64,000 bases of DNA, taken from positions 1 through 64,000 of the forward strand of contig DATHEQ010000374.1 of the NCBI GenBank assembly GCA_035318505.1, read 5' to 3'. A program made the position numbers and the translations under genes. Every line of letters begins with the position of its first letter. Position 1 is the first letter of the stretch. The stretch comes from DASWDH01 sp035318505 (GTDB lineage: Bacteria > Myxococcota_A > Polyangia > Polyangiales > Polyangiaceae). Below, piece by piece: positions 37,459 to 45,066 of the stretch. A model generated the notes under the pieces. That model was given only the letters and a program-made list of their open reading frames with translations, made no database searches and was not told where the DNA came from.

Positions 37459-38064
37459 ATGGACACCCGGAAACAGATCCTGGAGGAGGCGCGCGACGTC
37501 TTCCTCCAGCGAGGTTTGCCGGGTTTTTCCATGCGAACGGTGGCCGAACGGGTGGGCGTATCCGCCACGGCGCTCTATCGTCACTTCGACGACAAGGACG
37601 CTCTCGTCGCCAGCATGCTCGGCGAGGCGTTCGCCACCTTCGGCAGCTATCTCGGCCGCGCGCTCGGTGGCCGAACGCCTCTCGCGCGGTTCCGCCAGAC
37701 CGGTGAAGCGTATTTCGACTTCGCCCTCGAGCACCCTCGCGATTACGAGCTCATGTTTCTCACCAACTGCACCGAACTCGGCTTTAAGCGCATCTCCACG
37801 GAGATCGAAGAGCGATCGCGGCCGACCTTCGAATTCCTCGTCGAGCGCGTAGAAGAATGCATGAAGGCGCGCGTCTTCGTGCGACGCGAACCGCGTGAGG
37901 TCGCGCTCTACGCGTGGTCGACCGTCCACGGTACGGCCAGTCTCTGGTTGCTCGGCCAGCTTCGCGAGCAAATGAACCTGACCGCCTTTCGCACCCAAAC
38001 GGTGCTCACGCTCGATCTGATCGAACGCTCACTCTGCTCCCGCGACGTACCGCGGCGCCGATGA
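37459..38064 (+). CDS. TetR/AcrR family transcriptional regulator
   Basis: This encodes 201 aa from the ATG at 37459; the frame is open further upstream but runs through the promoter. The N-terminal helix-turn-helix is clear: RKQILEEARDVFLQRG, then MRTVAERVGVSATALYRHF with FDDKDAL. The C-terminal ligand-binding domain includes YFDFALEHPRDYELMFLTN, often seen in this subgroup. It probably represses itself and the DUF4188 gene through the GTTAAC sites. There is no Shine-Dalgarno sequence, since the operator occupies that position. Confidence 0.9.
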   Translation: MDTRKQILEEARDVFLQRGLPGFSMRTVAERVGVSATALYRHFDDKDALVASMLGEAFATFGSYLGRALGGRTPLARFRQTGEAYFDFALEHPRDYELMFLTNCTELGFKRISTEIEERSRPTFEFLVERVEECMKARVFVRREPREVALYAWSTVHGTASLWLLGQLREQMNLTAFRTQTVLTLDLIERSLCSRDVPRRR

Positions 38065-38081
38065 TTTTTTTTGGCTTCGAA

Positions 38082-38096
38082 GTTAACACCGTAAAC
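38082..38096. promoter_or_regulatory. Second operator-like site GTTAACACCGTAAAC
   Basis: It matches the site at 37444-37458 in 11 of 15 positions, keeping the GTTAAC-N3-GT-AAC frame. It lies directly before AAGGAG and the ATG at 38111 of the DUF4188 gene. A T8 run at 38065-38072 just upstream follows a short GC stem (38040-38055) but is nine bases from it. Confidence 0.55.
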
Positions 38097-38110
38097 AAGG
38101 AGACGCGAAC

Positions 38111-38584
38111 ATGGACCAGGTGATCCCTGAACGAATGACGGCCGTACGCGACGACGACATCGTCGTATTTTTGATTGGAATGCGCATCAATCGCTGGTGG
38201 AAAATCCACCGCTGGCTGCCCGTCGTGCTGGCCATGCCGCGCATGCTGCGCGAGCTCGCCGCGCGGCCCGACGCAGGAATGCTCGGTTCTCATTCAGCTG
38301 GTTTTTTCATGGTCCAGTACTGGGAGTCGGCGCACAAGCTCCTGGCTTACGCGAGCGATCGCAGCGGCGCCCATTTCCCGGCGTGGGCCGAATTCTACCG
38401 GAGGGTCGGCAAGAGCGGCGACGTCGGCATTTGGCACGAGACCTACGTCGTGCCTCGAGGTCGTTACGAGTCCATCTATGCGAACATGCCCCCGTTCGGC
38501 CTGGGCAAGTTCGCGCGGCTCGAGCCCGCCAGCGGACGAAAGGCGCGCGCTATCGACCGCTTGGAATCGCAGACGTCGACATGA
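38111..38584 (+). CDS. DUF4188 domain protein (monooxygenase-like fold)
   Basis: This encodes 157 aa with AAGGAG before the ATG. It matches DUF4188: VVFLIGMRINRWWKIHRWLP, then FFMVQYWESAHKLLAYASD and IWHETYVVPRGRYESIYANM (quoted in part: WHETYVVPRGRYESIYANM). The fold resembles small ferredoxin-like monooxygenases, but no reaction is established. It is 46 bases downstream of the TetR-type gene and shares the operator-like site, so it is the likely regulated target. Confidence 0.85.
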   Translation: MDQVIPERMTAVRDDDIVVFLIGMRINRWWKIHRWLPVVLAMPRMLRELAARPDAGMLGSHSAGFFMVQYWESAHKLLAYASDRSGAHFPAWAEFYRRVGKSGDVGIWHETYVVPRGRYESIYANMPPFGLGKFARLEPASGRKARAIDRLESQTST

Positions 38585-38595
38585 ACGCGCCGCGA

Positions 38596-39222
38596 TTACC
38601 CGCCCGATTTGCGCTCGATCAACGTCATCGTCATGAGGCGCGTGCCCGCCCGTTCTTTGGAAAGAAGAACCGGGGGACCGGCGTAGCTCTTCGCAAAATA
38701 GAATTTGCCCACCTCGCCGTTCGGCGCCGTCACCGTGTACACCATGACCTCGAATTTACCGGCGGGGACCTCGATCGATCCCGGCTGCACCGCGAGAGCG
38801 GCGCGCGGAAACTCGCCGTGACGACGAAGATCCTCCCACGGCGTGTGCTCGACGGTAGCCGGCGCCATGGGTTGACCGGCTTGGTCGAGGCTTTCGTCCT
38901 TCACTTCAGCGCTCTCGGCGGAGCCGCCGCTCGTGAACTTCATCACCTTGATTACCGTAGGTTCGCCGGCGGCCTCGATCTTGTAGCGGTACACGGTGCC
39001 CGGTCGATTCGCGTCGCGAAGTTGCTCCGCCGTATACGGCGTGGGCGCCATGTCCGGGGCCTTGGGGGCTGCGGGGGCTCCGGAGGAAACGGCGGTGACG
39101 GTCGTTCCCGGCACGGGCACGGATTCGTGGGCACACCCAGTGAGCAGGGGCCCCAGGAGCCAAACGATTGACGGACACAGTACGAAAACTATCGACGTCG
39201 CGGAGCTATTCGCTATTCGCAT
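38596..39222 (-). CDS. Putative lipoprotein of unknown function
   Basis: This encodes 208 aa from the ATG at 39222 (a GTG at 39261 is possible). The signal segment ends LLGPLLTGCAHE, a good lipobox (LTGC). After an Ala/Pro/Thr-rich linker, a small beta-rich domain of about 150 aa includes RPGTVYRYKIEAAGEP and SIEVPAGKFEVMVYTVTAPN. This looks like a surface-anchored protein with a carrier-like beta fold; no family is recognised. It converges on the DUF4188 gene with an 11-base gap. Confidence 0.65.
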   Translation of the reverse strand: MRIANSSATSIVFVLCPSIVWLLGPLLTGCAHESVPVPGTTVTAVSSGAPAAPKAPDMAPTPYTAEQLRDANRPGTVYRYKIEAAGEPTVIKVMKFTSGGSAESAEVKDESLDQAGQPMAPATVEHTPWEDLRRHGEFPRAALAVQPGSIEVPAGKFEVMVYTVTAPNGEVGKFYFAKSYAGPPVLLSKERAGTRLMTMTLIERKSGG

Positions 39223-39350
39223 GTTCGCGCTGTTCTTAGCGCGAACAGCTCCGTACGTCACGGGCCGGAGCGCTCCACGACGCGGCCCGAGCGCGGCACG
39301 CGTCGTGGGCGATCTTGTTCGAATTGCCTGCGTTCACCCGCCGAGAGAGT

Positions 39351-39800
39351 TCACTTGTTGACGCTTTCTCTCTTCGGCCCACCACCTTTCGGACCCGGCT
39401 TCGGGTTGACGACGTTCGGCCCCGTGGGCTGGGGGTCTCCCCGGCCATTCGGGATGTATGCGTAGATGAGATCGCGCTCCCGCGCGAAGCCGATCGCGTC
39501 AGCTAGGCTCGCTACATCCTCGCCACTAAGCTCCTCGAGGACGCTGGTCGGAACGGCATAGATCTCGTACATGAGCTTCTGCGCGTCCCTTTCGGCAGGC
39601 AGGTAAGTTTCCTCCCCGTCGTCTCGGATCCCGAATTGCCGCGAAAGGTAGATACCTTCGCCTCCCGCGCCTTTCGACACACGATAGATGGCGAAGGTAT
39701 ACCCGTCTGGCAGCCTGCCGCGCGGGGTTCTGCGAATATTCAATGCCATGCGGTATTCGGGAGAAAAGGCGACAAACCACACATTGTCCGGCGACACCAT
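39351..39800 (-). CDS. Small hypothetical protein, third gene of the sigma-kinase operon
   Basis: This encodes 149 aa from the ATG at 39800, which has a strong AAGGAGG leader. The frame is open upstream but overlaps the kinase gene. The sequence (VWFVAFSPEYRMALNIRRTP...AIYRVSKG) has no recognised domain and no signal peptide, and the last 30 residues are Pro/Gly/Lys-rich and probably disordered. It lies 28 bases after the kinase gene on the same strand, so it may be a substrate or partner of the kinase. Confidence 0.65.
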   Translation of the reverse strand: MVSPDNVWFVAFSPEYRMALNIRRTPRGRLPDGYTFAIYRVSKGAGGEGIYLSRQFGIRDDGEETYLPAERDAQKLMYEIYAVPTSVLEELSGEDVASLADAIGFARERDLIYAYIPNGRGDPQPTGPNVVNPKPGPKGGGPKRESVNK

Positions 39801-39828
39801 GGTGTCCTCCTTGTTGGATCGGCAAGAG

Positions 39829-41883
39829 TTAATGGTTGGAAGGCATCGACTTGGCACAACGAAACCCGAGATTGGTGCCGACATTGAAGGCAAGTTGAAA
39901 ATTGCGTGAGGTCGAGCGCGCCATGAAGGCTGCGTTGTAAGACCCGCCCCGATGCACGGCCGCACCTTCAGCGGTTAGGCGAGACACGTAAGTAGCCTCA
40001 TCGCGATCGATGCGATCGTCGTCGTCCACCCACTCGCTGACGTTGCCCCCCATATCGAACACGCGTTCGGGCGTAACGTCCTGCGGTGCGCTCATGACGG
40101 GATACGCCATGGTCCGCGCATTGTCGCATCGCTCGGGATTTCGTACCTCGAGCCGACCGTTACTCGAAATATGCACGCTGTTACAGTCCGCCGGCTCGTT
40201 TCCCCACGGAAAGAGGCGACGGCCGCTACCACGGGCGGCAAATTCCCATTCCGCTTCCGTGGGGAGTCTTTTCAATGCGCTCTTGCAATACAGGCGAGCT
40301 CCGAGCCAAGTTACCAGAGTAACCGGCAGGTTCTCGTACCCGGAGCGTGCGGAGAACTCTGTTTTCACATCGCCGACTTCGATCCCCCTTCCAGGCCCCC
40401 ACCGGTCGTAAAGAAGTAGGTCGTCGTTCGAATGAAGACCGTAGTAGACGAAGCGCCGGGAAGGGTCCTCGTCGTCGGTGGTGACGCGAAGCGACGGTCC
40501 GATTTTCTTGAGAAAACCCGCAAACTCCTCATTGGTCACTTCGCGCTCGTCGAGCTCGAACGGGGCGACTGTCACCTGCCGCGAGGGTGTCTCGTTCTCC
40601 GCTTCCGGCGGGCACCCACGCGGATAGCTGGCGCACATCGCGTCGAGCTCGGCGCGGTCGGTGCCCAGGGAATATTTCCCCCCGGCGAACTGTACCATCC
40701 CACGCGTGGCGGGTGCGGCGACGGCAGGTCGGGCACGGCGTTGGAAAAGAAACCAAGAAAGGCCGGCGAGGAAGAGCAATCCCGACATGCCGATCAATGC
40801 TGGGGGGCGGCTCACAGCGGCGCGTACGGACGTGGCGACGACGCTGGCGGCGAGCGATTCGCGGTGCGCGTGATCTTCACCAGGCGGCCGAATCGGGTGG
40901 GAGGGGGAACCAGATATGGGCGGCAGCGTTGGGCGAAACAACGGCACGAGCCGTTTGGCCATTTCGCTCACATTTTGAAAGCGCTGACCGGGGTCACGCT
41001 CGAGTGCGGTCTCGACCGTGCTCTTGATCGCGGCGGGGATGTCTTTCCATTCCGCGCCCACGAACGACAATGCCGCATTCAGTGTTTGCTCGCGAATCTC
41101 GAGGTTGGTGCTGCCGCAGAACGGCTGTCGACCGGCCACGAGCTCGTAGGCGATGACGCCAAGAGCAAAGAGATCGGCACGAGCGTCGATCTCGCCATGT
41201 CGCCACTGCTCGGGCGCCATGTAGCCGGGCGTGCCGACCCCAAACCCCAGCGTAAAGGTGCCAGGTGCTTCGTTGCTGGATTGGGCGGTGTCGAGGGCAA
41301 CCCTTCGGGCAATTCCGAGATCGAGAATGCGCAGGTTGCCGTCCGGCGTGACCATCACGTTTTCGGGCTTCAAATCGCGGTGGACGAGGCCACTCTCGTG
41401 GAGTACTTGGAGCCCTTCGAGCAGCTGCTGCAGGATGGCAACGATCTCGTTAGAGGTCGGCCGATAGGTCTTCAACCAATCGCGCAGCGTTTCTCCGCGC
41501 ACGTATTCCATCGCGATGAGCGCCTGGTCGTTCCAGGTCAACGCGTCGTAAATGCGTGCCAGCCGATGGTGCTCTACCCGAGCGGCGGCGCGCGCTTCAC
41601 GCAGAAGGCGCGCTGCGTCGACGAAGCTCTCGTCACTCGTTTTACGCAACACCTTGAGCGCAACGTGCCGATCGAGCACGACATCGTGCGCGAGATAGAC
41701 ATCTCCCATTCCTCCTTTTCCGATTTTTTCTTTGACGCGGTAGCGCGACGCCCAAAGCTGCTCGGACTCGACTTGCATGCCGAGCTGCGCGGGAGCCAGC
41801 GGTTCGGCGAGTCGCCGTAGGGCCTGCATTTCCGTGGCCCCGAGCGGAGTATCATCGTCCGGAGTTTTGCGGCCCGAGCTCAT
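39829..41883 (-). CDS. Ser/Thr protein kinase fused to a formylglycine-generating-enzyme-like domain
   Basis: This encodes 684 aa from the ATG at 41883, which overlaps the sigma-factor stop (ATGA). The kinase domain (about 50-320) is complete: IGKGGMGDVY, the lysine in VALKVL, VHRDLKPENVMV and ILDLGIAR. A transmembrane helix near residues 400-420 (LIGMSGLLFLAGLSWFLF) places the C-terminal domain outside the cytoplasm. That domain is FGE/SUMF1-like: LPTEAEWEFAARG, FPWGNEPADCNSV, FDMGGNVSEWVDD and RGGSYNAAFMARST. FGE-like domains often act as binding modules, so this is probably a receptor kinase. Confidence 0.9.
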   Translation of the reverse strand: MSSGRKTPDDDTPLGATEMQALRRLAEPLAPAQLGMQVESEQLWASRYRVKEKIGKGGMGDVYLAHDVVLDRHVALKVLRKTSDESFVDAARLLREARAAARVEHHRLARIYDALTWNDQALIAMEYVRGETLRDWLKTYRPTSNEIVAILQQLLEGLQVLHESGLVHRDLKPENVMVTPDGNLRILDLGIARRVALDTAQSSNEAPGTFTLGFGVGTPGYMAPEQWRHGEIDARADLFALGVIAYELVAGRQPFCGSTNLEIREQTLNAALSFVGAEWKDIPAAIKSTVETALERDPGQRFQNVSEMAKRLVPLFRPTLPPISGSPSHPIRPPGEDHAHRESLAASVVATSVRAAVSRPPALIGMSGLLFLAGLSWFLFQRRARPAVAAPATRGMVQFAGGKYSLGTDRAELDAMCASYPRGCPPEAENETPSRQVTVAPFELDEREVTNEEFAGFLKKIGPSLRVTTDDEDPSRRFVYYGLHSNDDLLLYDRWGPGRGIEVGDVKTEFSARSGYENLPVTLVTWLGARLYCKSALKRLPTEAEWEFAARGSGRRLFPWGNEPADCNSVHISSNGRLEVRNPERCDNARTMAYPVMSAPQDVTPERVFDMGGNVSEWVDDDDRIDRDEATYVSRLTAEGAAVHRGGSYNAAFMARSTSRNFQLAFNVGTNLGFRCAKSMPSNH

Positions 41884-42530
41884 GTTGTCCTCGAGGTTTT
41901 GGGAGACCCCTCGGCGATGGCCGAAGCTACCTTGACGCGAATGGATCGAAACCTCTGTCGAAGACGCGCCGCCTCCCGCTCGATCGCCTCGGGAGCGGTG
42001 TCTTGCTCTTCGAGAAATGCGGCCGCAATCTCGTTCCACGCGAGCCCGCGCTCGACACGAAGCACCAAGAGATCGCGGTCTTCGTCGGAAAGGGACGTGC
42101 GCAGGTTTTCCAGCTGATCGCCCCGCTCCGCGTTGACCGATCCTCCCTGCGACGAGACGTGGGTCGGGAGCTCATCGGCTTTCGACAATGTCGTCTGCGA
42201 AACTCCGGCTTTGGGGTGGCGCGCCCGACATCGGCTCGCTTCGCGTCGCGCGACGATGTAACTCCAAGAGCGTAACGAACATTCCCAGCGAAAAGCAGCG
42301 AGCCCCCGCCATAACTTTTCGCAAGCTGCGCTATGGGCTTCGTCGGCCAGCACGACGTCGCCAAGCAATCGGTGCAAGAACGGCCGGAGCTCGGCCGAAA
42401 GCCGCGTCAAGAGCATGTCGGCCGCTTGGCGTTGACGGCCGGCGACGACGAGACCCTGCACTTCCGCATCGAAGGCTGCGAAATCGCTTCCCTGCTGCGT
42501 TTCGGTCACCGCTGCCCCGCTGCGCGCCAC
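41880..42530 (-). CDS. RNA polymerase sigma factor, ECF-type
   Basis: This encodes 216 aa from a GTG at 42530 (GTG 42506 is possible). Region 2 is seen in LLGDVVLADEAHSAACEKLWRGL with LRSWSYIVARREASR, and region 4 in LSDEDRDLLVLRVERGLAW followed by NEIAAAFLEE. No anti-sigma gene is adjacent; instead it overlaps the kinase-FGE gene by four bases. Known sigma factors of the ECF43 type are activated by phosphorylation by a linked Ser/Thr kinase, and the same may hold here. Confidence 0.85.
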   Translation of the reverse strand: MARSGAAVTETQQGSDFAAFDAEVQGLVVAGRQRQAADMLLTRLSAELRPFLHRLLGDVVLADEAHSAACEKLWRGLAAFRWECSLRSWSYIVARREASRCRARHPKAGVSQTTLSKADELPTHVSSQGGSVNAERGDQLENLRTSLSDEDRDLLVLRVERGLAWNEIAAAFLEEQDTAPEAIEREAARLRQRFRSIRVKVASAIAEGSPKTSRTT

Positions 42531-42766
42531 GAATGCGTTACACCCCCTCGTGCAACGCGTCCACGCGGCTCAACTGCTCGATACCAGGTGGAGAAACGAA
42601 GCGCCGGGTGTGAGGTCATCAGTATCAAGACCTCCGCCAACCACTTTTGTGAGGTTGATACGCTTTTGACCCACACCTGCCCGGTGGGAGAGCCGTGTCG
42701 TCGACCGAGCCGCTCTCGTGCGCTCGGCCGCGAGCCCGAGGCGCGCAGAGGTGCCCGCTTGGGCCT
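42531..42766. other. Intergenic region between the sigma factor and the OPT transporter
   Basis: This 236-base gap lies upstream of the sigma-factor gene and downstream of the OPT gene, both leftward. The promoter of the sigma-kinase operon should lie here, but I see no convincing -35/-10 pair. GAGGGGGTG, ten bases before the GTG start at 42530, is its probable ribosome-binding site. Confidence 0.4.
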
Positions 42767-44884
42767 TTAGATGCGGGTCGGCTTCAGCGCGACCCGATAG
42801 AGCAGCGTTCCCATGCCGACGAAGCAAGCGACGCCGAGCAGTGCGTACCCCTCGGCGCCGAGCGCGTGGTGCATCGAATCGTGCAGGTTCACGCCTTCCA
42901 AAAACCCCTGCAGCGACGTGCTACCCGACTCTTTCAATTTGTCGGCGCCCGCCACGAGGAATGCCACGAGCACCCCTGCCAGCGCGCCGCCCGCGACGAG
43001 CCCGGTGGCGAAGAGACTGCCGGGGCCGAGATCGTCCTCGTGCGAGGGTACGCCGCCTTTTTTGCGATCGACGAGGCCGCGAATCATGCCGCCGCAGAAA
43101 ATGGGGAGCGTGGTCGAGAGCGGCAGATAGGCGCCCACCGCGAAGGAAAGCGAGGAGACGCCGCAGAGCTGGATGGTGACGGAAAGGAAGACGCCGACCA
43201 AAACGAACTGCCAGTCGAGGTTGTGCGCGAGCAGCCCCTTGATGAGCGTCGCCATCAGCGTGCCCTGCGGCGCGGGGAACTTCTCGGAGCCGATGGCGTG
43301 CCGCACGATGCCGGTGACGGGGTCGACGCTGGGGTTGTCGAGCACCTTCATGGTGATGCCAATGACGACGGCAGCGGCGACGGCGCCGATCATGAGCCCC
43401 ACTTGTTGGTGTCGGGGCGTCGCCCCGACGATGTAACCGGTCTTGAGATCCTGGCTCGTCGCGCCCGCATTGGCCGCCGCGATGCAGACCATGCCGCCTA
43501 CGCAGAGCGCCATGGGTTGGTACGCGTCACCCGTCCAGCCGAGCCCGACGAAGATGAGGCACGTCGCCATGAGGGTCGCGATGGTCATGCCGGAGACGGG
43601 GTTCGAGCTCGTGCCGATGACGCCCACGATGCGCGACGAAACCGTGACGAAGAAGAAGCCGAAAATGACGACCATCACCCCCGTGGCGATCTTGCCGAGC
43701 ACGCCCGCCTCGCCGGGGATGAACGGGAGCACCGCCATGATGAAGACGAGGAGCAAGCTCCCCCCGACGACGACGGTGATCGGTAGATCCTGCTCGGTGC
43801 GCCGCGTGGCGACGCCGGAGTCCTTCTCGCGGAGCGACGCGATGCTGCCCTGGAAAGCGGAGACGATGGTGGGAATGGTGCGGATGAGCGTGATGAAGCC
43901 ACCGGCGGCCACGGCGCCGGCGCCGATCTGGCGCACGTAGGCGAAGTAGATGGCGCGGTTCAGATTGACGAATTCTTGCGCGGCGGGGTTCCATCCGAAG
44001 GCGCCCGGTTTGGTGAGGTCCGCCAGGTAGCCGAGCTTCGTCAGCTGAACGGCGATCACGCTCGGTGGCACCAGCGAGGCCAGCAGCGGAATCACGCCGA
44101 GCCAGGCGAGAACGCCGCCGGCCACGAGCACGCCGGCGATGCGCGGCCCGATGATGTACCCGACGCCCATGTATTCGGGGGTGATATCGGCCGCCACCGT
44201 CGCCGCGGGAAAAACCCGGCTGCGCACGCTGCTCATCCAGAGCGGCGTCTCTTCGATGACGCCGAGGATCTTCTGAAAAAGCGCGTAGAGAAAAGCGAAC
44301 CCGAGCCCCTGGTACGCGGTTTTCGCGAGATCCCCGCCTTTTTCACCGGCGATGAGCACCGACGCGCAGGCGGTCCCCTCGGGATAGGGAAGATTGCCGT
44401 GCTCTTTGACGATGAGCGCCCGACGCAGCGGGATCATCATGAGCACGCCGAGCATGCCGCCGAGGAGCGCCAACGTGAAGATCGTCCAGTAACCGAAATA
44501 CGCGGTACCGACGCTGAGACCGTCAGCGCCGGTCGCGAGAAAAAGAAAACCGGGAAGCGTGAAGACGACGCCGGAGGCGATCGATTCGCCCGCCGAGCCT
44601 ATCGTCTGAACGATGTTGTTCTCGAGAATGGTCGAGCCGCCCAGCTTCTTCAGCAGCGATATCGAAAGCACGGCGATGGGAATGGATGCCGAAACGGTGA
44701 GGCCGGCGCGGAGCGCGAGGTAGACGGTGGAGGCGCCGAAAATAACGCCGAAGAGCGCTCCGATGAGCACCGCCTTGGGCGTGAATTCCGCCACGTTCTG
44801 GTCGTCGGCGACGTACGGCTGGAAGGATTCGTCGGACGCGGGCGCCGGCGACACGGGGGGTGGGGACACGCGAGCTTGGGCCAT
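42767..44884 (-). CDS. OPT family oligopeptide/metal-chelate transporter
   Basis: This encodes 705 aa from the ATG at 44884 (the frame is open to 44932 without a better start). About 14-16 transmembrane helices span the protein. Family signatures include GALFGVIFGASTVYLALRAG, cited by its core ASTVYLALRAGLTVSASIPI, and NNIVQTIGSAGESIASGVVF (core NIVQTIGSAGESIASG), PYPEGTACASVL and SNPVSGMTI. Bacterial OPT members take up oligopeptides or metal-chelator complexes across the inner membrane; the substrate cannot be predicted. It is divergent from the DUF885 gene with a 182-base gap. Confidence 0.93.
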   Translation of the reverse strand: MAQARVSPPPVSPAPASDESFQPYVADDQNVAEFTPKAVLIGALFGVIFGASTVYLALRAGLTVSASIPIAVLSISLLKKLGGSTILENNIVQTIGSAGESIASGVVFTLPGFLFLATGADGLSVGTAYFGYWTIFTLALLGGMLGVLMMIPLRRALIVKEHGNLPYPEGTACASVLIAGEKGGDLAKTAYQGLGFAFLYALFQKILGVIEETPLWMSSVRSRVFPAATVAADITPEYMGVGYIIGPRIAGVLVAGGVLAWLGVIPLLASLVPPSVIAVQLTKLGYLADLTKPGAFGWNPAAQEFVNLNRAIYFAYVRQIGAGAVAAGGFITLIRTIPTIVSAFQGSIASLREKDSGVATRRTEQDLPITVVVGGSLLLVFIMAVLPFIPGEAGVLGKIATGVMVVIFGFFFVTVSSRIVGVIGTSSNPVSGMTIATLMATCLIFVGLGWTGDAYQPMALCVGGMVCIAAANAGATSQDLKTGYIVGATPRHQQVGLMIGAVAAAVVIGITMKVLDNPSVDPVTGIVRHAIGSEKFPAPQGTLMATLIKGLLAHNLDWQFVLVGVFLSVTIQLCGVSSLSFAVGAYLPLSTTLPIFCGGMIRGLVDRKKGGVPSHEDDLGPGSLFATGLVAGGALAGVLVAFLVAGADKLKESGSTSLQGFLEGVNLHDSMHHALGAEGYALLGVACFVGMGTLLYRVALKPTRI

Positions 44885-45066
44885 GCAATCCCCGCCAGCT
44901 CTAGGCGAAAGCGCCAGCTGCGTCACCTGCAAACGGCCGGGAGCAATTGCCGCTCTGCGTCGTGCCGCTCTGCGCTCCGCTCACGTGCCGCGTGCAGCGG
45001 ACCGTTCGCTGCCGCGCGCTTGACGCCGCAGGCCCGACCTCCCAAGGTGCGCGGAAAAGGAGCTCG

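Noticed and set aside
38040..38072. Terminator after the TetR-type gene (GC stem plus T8)
   Set aside because: The 5-bp stem is short and lies nine bases before the T-run, outside normal spacing.
39829..41883. The Ser/Thr kinase as the missing T6SS kinase PpkA
   Set aside because: It is in a separate operon overlapping a sigma factor, 3.5 kb beyond tssH, and has an FGE-like outer domain rather than the vWA type of PpkA.
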